64,000 nt of DNA, taken from positions 1 through 64,000 of the forward strand of contig NZ_NMUL01000064.1 of the NCBI RefSeq assembly GCF_002234595.1, written 5' to 3'. The position numbers and the translations under genes were made by a program. The notes beneath the pieces are model-generated. The model was not told where the DNA came from. It searched no databases and saw only the letters and a list, made by a program, of their open reading frames with translations. Origin of the DNA: Amycolatopsis vastitatis. Lineage in GTDB: Bacteria > Actinomycetota > Actinomycetes > Mycobacteriales > Pseudonocardiaceae. The first letter of the stretch is position 1; every line of letters starts with the position of its first letter. Below are positions 16,482-26,481 of this stretch, in pieces.

Positions 16482-17681
16482 GTGCGTAGAGCGACAGTTT
16501 TCGCCGCAGCCTTCACCCTCACTCTTTCCGCCGCCGGTGTCGGCGCCGCCCAAGCCGCTCCGGTTCACCACGGGCACGTCCAGCGCGTCTGCTCGGCCGC
16601 CCCGGCCGGCTACGCGGCCTGCAACGCCTGGATCGACACCGACCACGTCACCGCCGCCGTGGCCGCGACGCCGTCCGGGCTCGGGCCGGCCGACCTGCTC
16701 TCCGCGTACAACCTCGGCTCGCTCGCCGGCAGCGCCGGCACCGGCCGGACGATCGCGATCGTCGACGCCGGCGACGACCCGACGGCCTTCGCCGACGTGA
16801 ACGTGTACCGCGCCCAGTACGGCATTCCGAAGCTCGCTTCCTGCACGCCCTCCTCGGTCGACGCCAGCGCCACGCCGTGCTTCGCCAAGGCCGACCAGAA
16901 CGGCGGGACCTCCTACCCGCGCAAGGACGGCGGCTGGGCCCAGGAGATCTCCCTCGACCTCGACATGGCGTCGGCGATCTGCCCGAAGTGCAACGTCCTG
17001 CTCGTCGAGGCGAGCACCGCGAGCATGGCCAACCTCGGTACCGCCGTGAACACCGCGGTCCGGCTCGGCGCCGAGGTGGTCAGCAACTCCTACGGCGGCG
17101 GCGAGTACTCCGGCGAGACCACCGACGAGGGCAAGTACTTCAACCACCCGGGTGTCGCGGTCACGGTCAGTTCCGGTGACTCCGGGTACGGCGTCGAGTT
17201 CCCGGCCGCGTCGCGGTACGTCACCGCGGTCGGCGGCACCAGCCTGAAGAAGGCGTCGAACACCCGCGGCTGGAGCGAGACGGCGTGGAGCGGCGCGGGC
17301 AGCGGCTGCTCGGCCTACGTCGCCAAGCCGTCGTGGCAGACCGACGGCGGCTGTGGCAGGCGTGCGGTCGCCGACGTCAGCGCCGTCGCGGACCCGGCCA
17401 CCGGCGTCGCCGTCTACGACAGCACGGCCTACCAGGGCCGCTCCGGGTGGATGGTCTTCGGCGGCACGAGCGTCGCGGCCCCGGTCGTCGGCGGCGTGTA
17501 CGCGCTCGGCGGTGTCACCGGCGTCACGGGCGCGAACACTGTGTACTCGCACACGTCTTCGCTGTACGACGTGAGCGGCGGGAGCAACGGCTCGTGCGGC
17601 GGCAGCTACCTCTGCACCGCCGTGACCGGCTACGACGGCCCGACCGGGCTCGGCACGCCGAACGGGGCCGCCGCCTTCTGA
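16482..17681 (+). CDS. Secreted S53 (sedolisin-type) serine-carboxyl peptidase
   Basis: 399 residues with signal peptide (about 1-26). The sedolisin catalytic set is visible: E155 and D159 in QEISLDLD, D233 in SSGDSG, and S330 in GGTSVAAP. The usual activation prodomain of about 180 residues is missing; only some 55 residues lie between the signal peptide and the catalytic fold. GTG 16482 has GGAGG upstream. The 187-nt gap before it contains GTGTCACAC (16400-16408) and a -10-like TTAGGGT. Acts outside the cell, typically at acidic pH. Confidence 0.88.
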   Translation: MRRATVFAAAFTLTLSAAGVGAAQAAPVHHGHVQRVCSAAPAGYAACNAWIDTDHVTAAVAATPSGLGPADLLSAYNLGSLAGSAGTGRTIAIVDAGDDPTAFADVNVYRAQYGIPKLASCTPSSVDASATPCFAKADQNGGTSYPRKDGGWAQEISLDLDMASAICPKCNVLLVEASTASMANLGTAVNTAVRLGAEVVSNSYGGGEYSGETTDEGKYFNHPGVAVTVSSGDSGYGVEFPAASRYVTAVGGTSLKKASNTRGWSETAWSGAGSGCSAYVAKPSWQTDGGCGRRAVADVSAVADPATGVAVYDSTAYQGRSGWMVFGGTSVAAPVVGGVYALGGVTGVTGANTVYSHTSSLYDVSGGSNGSCGGSYLCTAVTGYDGPTGLGTPNGAAAF

Positions 17682-17751
17682 GTGCTTTCGCCGTGAGGGC
17701 CACCACGCGGACGGCGTCCCGCCCGTGTGGTGGCCCTTCACGCTGAGCACT
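17681..17751. terminator. Long hairpin after the S53 peptidase
   Basis: Arms AGTGCT...GTGAGGGCCACCAC and GTGGTGGCCCTTCAC...AGCACT pair over most of their length, with a loop around 17712-17722. The hairpin begins at the last base of the stop codon. There is no T-tract, as is usual for actinobacterial terminators. Confidence 0.75.
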
Positions 17752-17917
17752 AACATGATCACGGTAACCGCGCATCCCCAGCGGAAGTGGCATATCCGAC
17801 ACGCCCCAGGAGCCCGCTCAACAGGCACTTCCCAGTGGCTTCATGGGAAATTCACAGAATGGGTGGCAAGTCTGACAACGTGAACCACGCCGACGACGGT
17901 GCCGGATCGGCGGCACG

Positions 17918-19078
17918 ATGACGACTGCCCAGACCACCCTCGAGACTCCCACCCGCGTCACCAGACCGGGTGGAAAAGCGCCCTACCTGCACCAGATCGA
18001 CCTCTTCCGGTTGATCACGTTCGCCTGCGTCATCCTCATCCACGTGGTGGGGGCGACCAACTTCGCGCAGGACGTCGGTGCCAACGCCGTCGAGACACCG
18101 CTGCACTTCACGCGTGAGGCGTTCTTCGCGCTGACCGGGTTCGTGCTGGTGTTCCAGAACCGCGGCCGCGAGTTCACCGCCGGTGACTTCTGGCGCCGCC
18201 GGCTGCCGCTGGTCGCGACGCCCTACCTGGCGTGGTCGATGTTCTTCTGGGCGTTCGGCCTGGTGACCGGCGAGCAGCAGCCGGGCTCGCTCGAGGCGTC
18301 GATGCGCCTGCTGCTGACCGACCTGGTCACCGGCGGCGCCTGGTACCACCTGTACTTCCTGCTCGTGACCATGCAGGTGTACCTGCTGTTCCCGGTGCTG
18401 ATGAAGCTCCTGCGGGCGACCGAGGGCAAGCACCGGTGGCTGCTGCTCGGCAGCGGGGTGGTGCAGGTCGGCGTGACGCTGTTCATGACCTACCAGCCGC
18501 TCGGCGTGAGCTACGAGACGATCACTCACCTCTACGGCACGATCCTGCCGTACCAGTTCTACACGCTGTTCGGCGCCGTGGTGGCCATGCACTTCGAGAC
18601 CGTGCACGCCTGGGCGGGGCGGCACCGGCTGCTGCTCGGCGGCGCGCTCGTGGCCGTGCTGGCCGGCACCGAGTGGTTCTATCTCCGGACCGTCCACAGT
18701 GGAACATTCCCGCAGGTGGCCAGCGACCCGTTCCAGCCGTACCTGATCCCGTGGTTCCTCACCGTCATCGCGGCGATCTACGCGTTCACCACGAGATGGG
18801 CGGCACGCCGCCGCGAAGGCAGCCGCGGTGCCCGGGTGGTGTCGTGGGCGGCGAACCGGTCGTTCAGCATCTTCCTCGTGCACCCGCTCGCCCTGGCCCT
18901 GCTCGGGCCGGCGATCCCGCACGTCGCGGAGCGGTTCGGCGCGCCGTGGCTCAGCGTGGTCATCTACCTGGCGACGATCCTCCTGACCGTCCTGATCGTG
19001 GAGGTGCTGCGGCGGCTGCCGGGCAGCCGCGCGCTCACCGGGCGGCCCCGGCTGGCCCCCGCGAAGGCGGCGGCCTGA
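17918..19078 (+). CDS. Membrane acyltransferase, acyltransferase-3 family
   Basis: 386 residues with about ten membrane segments. Typical family start: LHQIDLFRLITFACVILIHV, with the His of segment 1 at the expected place; then REAFFALTGFVLVFQNRGR, the DFWRRRLPLVATPYLAWS block, and near the end SFSIFLVHPLALAL. Such enzymes O-acylate cell-wall polysaccharides or secreted glycans. The substrate cannot be told. It stands alone between the peptidase and pyrG. Confidence 0.85.
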   Translation: MTTAQTTLETPTRVTRPGGKAPYLHQIDLFRLITFACVILIHVVGATNFAQDVGANAVETPLHFTREAFFALTGFVLVFQNRGREFTAGDFWRRRLPLVATPYLAWSMFFWAFGLVTGEQQPGSLEASMRLLLTDLVTGGAWYHLYFLLVTMQVYLLFPVLMKLLRATEGKHRWLLLGSGVVQVGVTLFMTYQPLGVSYETITHLYGTILPYQFYTLFGAVVAMHFETVHAWAGRHRLLLGGALVAVLAGTEWFYLRTVHSGTFPQVASDPFQPYLIPWFLTVIAAIYAFTTRWAARRREGSRGARVVSWAANRSFSIFLVHPLALALLGPAIPHVAERFGAPWLSVVIYLATILLTVLIVEVLRRLPGSRALTGRPRLAPAKAAA

Positions 19079-19167
19079 CTCACCCGCGCGGGTGGTGGCG
19101 GCCGGATCCGGAGGTTCGGGCATGTCACAACGAGCGGATCCGCAGCAGTGGGATATGCTGGCGGCCC

Positions 19168-20864
<1,697 letters not shown>

Positions 20865-20868
<4 letters not shown>

Positions 20869-21494
20869 CCGCGCCGGGCGAGCACGAGTTCAGCGTCGCG
20901 GCCAGCCGCGACGTCCACATCGGACGGGTCGTCGGCCTGCGGATCGACGAGGTCGTGATGCCCGGTGGCGACACCGCGACCCGCGAGGTGATCGAGCACC
21001 TCGGCGCGGTGGCGATCGTCGCACTGGACGAGGACCAGCAGGTCACCCTCATCCACCAGTACCGGCACCCGATCGGGCACCGGCTGTGGGAGCTGCCCGC
21101 GGGCCTGATCGACCACCTCGGCGAGGACCCGGTCGGCACAGCCCGCCGGGAGCTGGTCGAAGAGGTCGGCTTGGCCGCTTCGGACTGGGTGACGCTGGTC
21201 GACGTCGCGGCGTCGCCCGGCTTCACCGACGAGGTGGTGCGGGTCTTCCTGGCCCGGGGACTGTCCGATGTGGACCGTGAGGTGCTCGGGGACGAGGAGG
21301 CGGACCTGGTCATCCGCAAGTTCCCGCTCGCCGAGGCGGTCCGGATGGCCATGGCGGGCGAGCTGCTGAACGGCGCCACCGTGTCCGGGGTGCTGGCCAC
21401 GCACGCGGTGCTCACCGGAGCGGCCTCGCCGCGTCCGGCCGACGCTCCGTGGGAGGACCGCCCGACGGCGTTCGCCAAGCGCAAGCAAGCCTGA
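20865..21494 (+). CDS. Nudix hydrolase, ADP-ribose pyrophosphatase (Rv1700-type)
   Basis: 209 residues. Hydrolyses ADP-ribose to AMP and ribose 5-phosphate. The Nudix box GLIDHLGEDPVG...RRELVEEVGL has six instead of five residues between the first Gly and Glu, the form also seen in the M. tuberculosis ADPRase. LIHQYRHPIGHRLWELPAG precedes it, as in that family. GTG 20865 overlaps the pyrG stop by 4 nt. A perfect inverted repeat follows at 21509-21561. Confidence 0.9.
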
Positions 21495-21508
21495 ACCGCC
21501 GTTCCGAT

Positions 21509-21561
21509 GTCATGAACGACTCTTTCCTGTCATCCGACGACAGGAAAGAGTCGTTCATGAC
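21509..21561. terminator. Perfect 23-bp inverted repeat between convergent genes
   Basis: Arms 21509-21531 and 21539-21561 are exact reverse complements (starting GTCATGAACGACTCTTTCC) around a 7-nt loop. It lies between the Nudix gene and the convergent TM2 gene, so it can stop transcription from both sides. The arms are only about half G+C, well below the surroundings, which suggests a mobile or family-type intergenic element rather than a chance hairpin. Confidence 0.8.
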
Positions 21562-21572
21562 GTTTCGGGGGG

Positions 21573-22121
21573 TCAGGGGCGCAGCGGGCGGCCTTGGGCG
21601 TCGAGGCCGCCGTTGGCCAGCAGCAGGATGCCGTCGATCACCGGCCAGAGCGCGCCGAACCCGGCCGTGATCACGACGACGAACAGCTGCAGCAGGCCGA
21701 GCCCGACCTGGCCGGTGTAGAACCGGCCGACGCCGCACGGCAGCACGATCTGCAGCACCCCGGCCACCGTCTTGGACCGGGGCGAGTAGGGCATCGGCAT
21801 CGGCGGCGCGTACGGCATCGGGACCGGAGACGCGTACTGCATCGTGACCGGCGGTGCATACGGGTCCGCCGCCGGCGCGTACACCGGCATCTGCAAGGTG
21901 GGCCGGGCGTACAGCGGCGGTGGCCCGAAGAACCCCGGGTGCGGCGGCGGCAGGTCGCGGAACAGCGGCCGCAGGTCGCCCAGGGTCGTCGCCGCGTAGG
22001 CGTCCGTCACCCGCGTCTCGTACTCGTCCGGCGTGATGCGGCCCATGCCGAAGTGGTCGGCCAGCAGCCGCGCCGCTTCCTCCCGCTCGGCCGTGCCGAT
22101 GCGGAGCTCGTCCGACTCCAT
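21573..22121 (-). CDS. DUF1707 and TM2 domain protein
   Basis: 182 residues. N-terminal DUF1707 (about 1-50: LRIGTAEREEAARLLADHFG then GRITPDEYETRV), a Pro/Tyr/Met-rich linker (about 58-115, repeats of P-M-P-Y-A-P), and a C-terminal TM2 domain of two membrane segments (VAGVLQIVLPCGVGRFYTGQ and GALWPVIDGILLL). Function unknown; such proteins are common in actinobacteria. Start ATG 22121. Convergent with the Nudix gene and divergent from xerD. Confidence 0.85.
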   Translation of the reverse strand: MESDELRIGTAEREEAARLLADHFGMGRITPDEYETRVTDAYAATTLGDLRPLFRDLPPPHPGFFGPPPLYARPTLQMPVYAPAADPYAPPVTMQYASPVPMPYAPPMPMPYSPRSKTVAGVLQIVLPCGVGRFYTGQVGLGLLQLFVVVITAGFGALWPVIDGILLLANGGLDAQGRPLRP

Positions 22122-22200
22122 GAAATCCAAGGTAACCGCGTGAAGCTGAGAACGGGGTTTCTGCCGGGTCACGGACCCCGGGCGGCCTAAGGTGACCGGC

Positions 22201-23133
22201 GTGGCCTCCAGCCCGCACAGCACGGCCGGCGTGATCGCCGCGTACCTCGACCACCTGGCCGTCGAACGCGGGACCGCACGCAACACCCTCGACAGCTACG
22301 CCCGTGACCTGCGCCGGTACCGCGCGTACCTGGACGGCGTGGGCGTCGCGAAGATCGCCGACGTCACCCCCGGGCACGTCACGGCCTTCGGCGCCGCCCT
22401 GCGGGAGGGCGACGACGGGCACCAGCCCCTGGCCGCGTCTTCGGCCGCCCGGGCGCTGGTCGCCGTCCGCGGGCTGCACAAGTTCGCCCACGCCGAGGGG
22501 CTCACCGAGCACAACCCGGCCCGCGAGGTCCGCCCGCCGACACCGGCGAAGCGGCTGCCCAAGGCGCTGCCGGTCGACGACGTGCTGCGGCTGCTGGAGA
22601 CCCCGCCGCCGGACGGCGAGCGCGCGCTGCGCGACCGGGCGCTGCTGGAGCTGCTCTACTCCACCGGGGCCCGGATCTCCGAAGCGGTCGGCCTGGACGT
22701 GGACGACGTTGACGACGCCGAGCGCACGGTGCTGCTCGACGGCAAGGGCGGCAAGCAGCGGCTGGTCCCGATCGGCCGTCCGGCGCTCGCCGCGTTGCAC
22801 GCCTACGCCGTCCGCGCGCGGCCGGCGCTCGCCGCGCACGGACGCGGCACCGCGGCGCTGTTCCTCAACGCCCGCGGCAGCAGGCTCTCGCGGCAGAGCG
22901 CGTGGCAGGTCCTCAAGGACACCGCCGAACGGGCGGGGATCAAGGCCGTCGTCTCACCGCACACGCTCCGCCACTCCTTCGCCACGCACCTGCTCGAAGG
23001 CGGCGCCGACGTCCGCGTCGTCCAAGAACTTCTCGGCCACGCCTCGGTGACGACGACCCAGGTGTACACGCTGGTCACGGTCAACACGCTGCGCGAGGTG
23101 TACGCGACAGCGCACCCGCGAGCGCTGGGCTAG
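22201..23133 (+). CDS. xerD: Site-specific tyrosine recombinase XerD
   Basis: About 310 residues. Resolves chromosome dimers at dif with XerC and FtsK. SAM-like N-terminal domain, then the catalytic domain with R158 (STGARISEAVGL), K182-region (GKGGKQRLVP), H254 and R257 (SPHTLRHSF), H280 (LLGHASVTTTQ) and nucleophile Y289. GTG 22201 is chosen because AAGG lies eight bases upstream; GTG 22192 would add three residues. Backbone gene at its mycobacterial position, not a phage integrase. Confidence 0.93.
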   Translation: MASSPHSTAGVIAAYLDHLAVERGTARNTLDSYARDLRRYRAYLDGVGVAKIADVTPGHVTAFGAALREGDDGHQPLAASSAARALVAVRGLHKFAHAEGLTEHNPAREVRPPTPAKRLPKALPVDDVLRLLETPPPDGERALRDRALLELLYSTGARISEAVGLDVDDVDDAERTVLLDGKGGKQRLVPIGRPALAALHAYAVRARPALAAHGRGTAALFLNARGSRLSRQSAWQVLKDTAERAGIKAVVSPHTLRHSFATHLLEGGADVRVVQELLGHASVTTTQVYTLVTVNTLREVYATAHPRALG

Positions 23134-23280
23134 ACGGCCCTATAGAGCGGCAACAGCCTTCGTACGCTGGACCGACGGTCGAGTGACATTGCCCCGTCGG
23201 GTCCGGCGCGTTGCTTTGCCGGGGCTCCGACTCCGGACATAGGCTGCGGCGGACGCTGACGAACAAGGAGCTTTCGCGCC

Positions 23281-24252
23281 ATGTCGACACCGAACCAGCC
23301 GGCCCCTTCGGCCGAGTCCGCCGGGTCGGCGGCGGCGAACCTCAGCCAGGTCACCATCGCCACGCCCGCGATCCACGACGGCGACGAATCACCCGAGCGC
23401 AACGGCAAGAAGGTCAAGCTCGACGGCATCGGGCCGACCGGCCGCCCGATCCGCGAGCACCCCGATCCGGCGCCGCTGGACAAGCACGGCCCGGCCAAGA
23501 TCATGGCGATGTGCAACCAGAAGGGCGGCGTCGGCAAGACGACGTCGACCATCAACCTGGGCGCCGCCCTCGCCGAGTACGGGCGCAAGGTGCTGCTGGT
23601 CGACTTCGACCCGCAGGGCGCGCTCGCCGTCGGTCTCGGCATCCAGCCGCACGAACTCGACCAGACGGTCTACAACGCCATCATGGAGCGCTCGGTCAGC
23701 GCCACCGACGTGCTGATGAAAACCCGCGTCGACGGCGTTGACCTGCTGCCGAGCAACATCGACCTGTCCGCGGCGGAGGTCCAGCTCGTCGCCGAGGTGG
23801 GGCGCGAGCACACGTTGTTACGGGTCCTGCGTCCGGTCATGAACGACTACGACTATGTTCTTGTCGACTGCCAGCCCTCGCTCGGCTTGCTCACGGTGAA
23901 CGCGCTGACCGCCGCGGACGGTGTGATCATCCCGCTGGAGTGCGAGTTCTTCAGTCTGCGAGGCGTCGCCCTCCTGATCGACACCATCGAGAAGGTCCAG
24001 GAACGCCTCAACCCCAAACTGGACATAGTCGGGATTCTCGCCACCATGTACGACCCGAGAACCCTGCATTCGAAGGAGGTCATGGCTCGCGTGGTGGAGG
24101 CATTCGGCGAGACCGTGTTCGACACGGTCATCAACCGCACCGTGCGGTTCCCCGAGACGACGGTCGCGGGTGAGCCGATCACGACCTGGGCGCCCAAGTC
24201 GGCCGGCGCGGCGGCGTACCGCCAGCTGGCCCGCGAGGTGATCGCTCGGTGA
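23281..24252 (+). CDS. ParA/Soj-type ATPase (Rv1708-type)
   Basis: 323 residues. Deviant Walker A KGGVGKTT at 81-88, Walker A' VDFDPQGALA and Walker B DYVLVDCQPSLG. The first 72 residues are a disordered extension. This chromosomal ParA-like gene sits beside scpAB in actinobacteria, separate from the origin-proximal parAB, and its role is poorly known. Codon 180 is TTA (23818-23820) and the next 260 bases hold ATA, AGA, GTT and CTT codons, unlike the neighbours. ATG 23281 follows AAGGAGC. Overlaps the next gene by 4 nt. Confidence 0.9.
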   Translation: MSTPNQPAPSAESAGSAAANLSQVTIATPAIHDGDESPERNGKKVKLDGIGPTGRPIREHPDPAPLDKHGPAKIMAMCNQKGGVGKTTSTINLGAALAEYGRKVLLVDFDPQGALAVGLGIQPHELDQTVYNAIMERSVSATDVLMKTRVDGVDLLPSNIDLSAAEVQLVAEVGREHTLLRVLRPVMNDYDYVLVDCQPSLGLLTVNALTAADGVIIPLECEFFSLRGVALLIDTIEKVQERLNPKLDIVGILATMYDPRTLHSKEVMARVVEAFGETVFDTVINRTVRFPETTVAGEPITTWAPKSAGAAAYRQLAREVIAR

Positions 24253-24653
24253 GCAGGCGCGCCTCCCTGCCCGGAGCGTCGGAACTCTTCCGCATCACCT
24301 CCAGCCCCGCCCTCGATCTCCCGCCCCAGGCGCCGCCCGAGCCCGCCGAGAAGCCCCAGCCTTCGGGTAACGGCCGAGCGGAACAGCTCGCGCGCAGCGC
24401 GGCCCCGCACGGCTCCGGCCGGACGAAGCACGACGCGAAGATCACCGTGTACGTCTCCGGCGACGAGCTCGTCGCCATGGAGCAGGCCCGGCTGACGCTG
24501 CGCGCCAAGCACGACCTGGTCGTCGACCGCGGCCGGCTGGTGCGCGAAGCCGTGGCGGTGCTGCTGGCCGACTTCGACCAGAACGGCGAGGAATCGGTGC
24601 TGGTACAGCGGCTGCGGGTGGTCGGCTCAGACGGCGGCGAAACCGAGGACTGA
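24249..24653 (+). CDS. Small RHH-like protein between parA and scpA
   Basis: 134 residues from GTG 24249, coupled to parA (4-nt overlap) and to scpA (1-nt overlap). Residues 1-60 are Pro/Ala-rich and probably disordered. Residues about 61-112 read like a ribbon-helix-helix unit: a basic strand (HDAKITVYVSGDEL), then helices MEQARLTLRAKHDL and RGRLVREAVAVLLADF. Mycobacteria lack a gene at this exact point. A DNA-binding partner or regulator of the ParA ATPase is an inference from coupling and fold. Confidence 0.6.
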   Translation: MSRRASLPGASELFRITSSPALDLPPQAPPEPAEKPQPSGNGRAEQLARSAAPHGSGRTKHDAKITVYVSGDELVAMEQARLTLRAKHDLVVDRGRLVREAVAVLLADFDQNGEESVLVQRLRVVGSDGGETED

Positions 24654-25555
24654 TGGACGAGCCGGAACCGGCTCCGGAGGAACAAGTTCCCGAAGTGCAC
24701 CAGACCGTGCACGGCGGGATGATCCCCGAAGGCGTCAACACCGAGGAACTGAGCACGTCGAAGTTCAAGGTGCGGCTGGCCAACTTCGAGGGACCGTTCG
24801 ACCTGCTGCTGCAGCTGATCTCGCAGCACCAGCTCGACGTCACCGAAGTGGCGCTGCACCGGGTCACCGACGACTTCATCGCGTACACGCGCGCGCTGGG
24901 CACCGAGTGGAACCTCGACGAGACGACGGAGTTCCTGGTCATCGCGGCGACGCTCCTGGATTTGAAGGCCGCGCGGCTGCTGCCGTCGGCCGAAGTGGAG
25001 AGCGAAGACGACCTCGCCCTGCTCGAGGCCCGTGACCTGCTGTTCGCGCGGATCCTGCAGTACCGCGCGTACAAGCAGGTGGCGGCGCTGTTCGGCGAGC
25101 TGGAACAGGGCGCGCTGCGCCGGTACCCGCGCTCGGTCGCGCTGGAGGACCGGTTCGTCGGGCTGCTGCCCGAGGTCATGCTGGGCGTGACGCCGCAGAA
25201 GTTCGCCGACATCGCGGTGGCGGTGTTCCGGCCGAAGCCGCCACCGACGGTGTCGATCGCGCACATCCACATGGGCCGCATCTCGGTGCGCGAGCACGCG
25301 GCGATCCTGCGGGTGATGCTGGCCGAGCGCGGCCAGGCGACGTTCGGCGAGCTGGTGGACGACTGCGACCACACGGTCGAGATCGTGGCCCGGTTCCTGG
25401 CGCTGCTGGAGCTCTACCGCGAGGCGACGGTCCAGTTCGAGCAGAGCGAGGCACTGGCCGAGCTGCACGTCCGCTGGACGGGCGGCTCGAAGGAAGATGC
25501 CTCCGCGGCGGCCGAGCTGGACCGCGCCGCCGGAGACGAAGAGGAGTACGGGTGA
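24653..25555 (+). CDS. scpA: Segregation and condensation protein ScpA
   Basis: 300 residues. Kleisin that bridges the SMC dimer and recruits ScpB. N-terminal winged-helix block NFEGPFDLLLQLISQHQLDVTEVAL and TEFLVIAATLLDLKAARLLP are diagnostic; the C-terminal winged helix (about 205-275: RGQATFGELVDDCDHTVEIVARFLALLEL) binds the SMC head. The first 30 residues are an acidic leader. The start overlaps the upstream gene by 1 nt (TGATG) and the stop overlaps scpB by 4 nt. Confidence 0.95.
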   Translation: MDEPEPAPEEQVPEVHQTVHGGMIPEGVNTEELSTSKFKVRLANFEGPFDLLLQLISQHQLDVTEVALHRVTDDFIAYTRALGTEWNLDETTEFLVIAATLLDLKAARLLPSAEVESEDDLALLEARDLLFARILQYRAYKQVAALFGELEQGALRRYPRSVALEDRFVGLLPEVMLGVTPQKFADIAVAVFRPKPPPTVSIAHIHMGRISVREHAAILRVMLAERGQATFGELVDDCDHTVEIVARFLALLELYREATVQFEQSEALAELHVRWTGGSKEDASAAAELDRAAGDEEEYG

Positions 25556-26481
25556 ACCCCGAGGACAACGAAGTGGCCGAGGCCCCGCAGCCGCCGGTCG
25601 GCGAGCCGGAGGAGGCCGCGGCGGAGCTGGCCCTGGAGGAGGCGCTGTCGGGCGAGCCGGTGACCGAGGACGGCGAGCCGGTCGAGCCGCTGGTCGAGGA
25701 CCAGGCTGCCGCCGAGCCGGATGCGCCCGCTGAGCCTGAAGCTGCTGCTGGGGTGGGCGAGGATGCGCCTTCCGAGCCTGAAGCCGTTGCCGAGCCGGAC
25801 CAGCCTGCCGAGGAAGCGGCCGAGGCGGAAGCGCCTGCCGAGGAAGCCGCCGAGGCCGCCGAAGCGGCCGAGCCCGGCCCAGCCGATCCCGAGTCCGGCC
25901 TGGTCGCCGCCGGGGACGCCGACGCCATGCCGGACGTCACCTCCGACGAGGCTCTCGAAGCCGCCCTCGAAGCGCTTCTCCTCATCGTCGACTCGCCCGC
26001 GAGCGAAGAGCTCCTCGCCGACACCCTCGGCCAGCCCAAGTCGCGGATCCTCGTCGCCCTCCGCACCATGGCGCAGAAGTTCACCGACCGGACCTCCGGG
26101 ATCGACCTGCGGCGCGTCGGCGAAGGGTGGCGGTTCTACACTAGGGACGTCTACGCCCCGTTCGTGGAGAAGCTCCTGCTGGACGGCCAGCGGTCGAAGC
26201 TGACCAGGGCCGCGCTGGAGAGCCTCGCCGTGATCGCGTACCGGCAGCCGGTGACCCGCGCCAGGGTCGCCGCGGTGCGCGGCGTGAACGTGGACGGCGT
26301 GATCCGGACGCTGCTCGCGCGCGGCCTCATCGAAGAGATGGGGACCGATCCCGAGACGACCGGCACGCTGTACGTGACGACCGAGCTGTTCCTGGAGCGA
26401 CTGGGGCTGTCGTCACTGAACGACCTGCCCGCCATCGCTCCGTTGCTACCCGAAGTGGACACCATCGATGACATCCAGTGA
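25552..26481 (+). CDS. scpB: Segregation and condensation protein ScpB
   Basis: 309 residues. Residues 1 to about 130 are a low-complexity Glu/Ala/Pro region, strongly acidic; the folded part (about 135-300) has the two winged helices: ALEALLLIVDSPASEELLADTLG, then LTRAALESLAVIAYRQPVTRARVAAVRGVN and LLARGLIEEMG. It dimerises on ScpA. The acidic leader is much longer than in E. coli- or Bacillus-size proteins. Overlaps scpA by 4 nt and the pseudouridine synthase by 14 nt. Confidence 0.93.
   Translation: MNPEDNEVAEAPQPPVGEPEEAAAELALEEALSGEPVTEDGEPVEPLVEDQAAAEPDAPAEPEAAAGVGEDAPSEPEAVAEPDQPAEEAAEAEAPAEEAAEAAEAAEPGPADPESGLVAAGDADAMPDVTSDEALEAALEALLLIVDSPASEELLADTLGQPKSRILVALRTMAQKFTDRTSGIDLRRVGEGWRFYTRDVYAPFVEKLLLDGQRSKLTRAALESLAVIAYRQPVTRARVAAVRGVNVDGVIRTLLARGLIEEMGTDPETTGTLYVTTELFLERLGLSSLNDLPAIAPLLPEVDTIDDIQ

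Noticed and set aside
22201..23133. Phage or integrative-element integrase
   Set aside because: Sequence and gene order match housekeeping XerD; no attachment site, tRNA or phage genes nearby.
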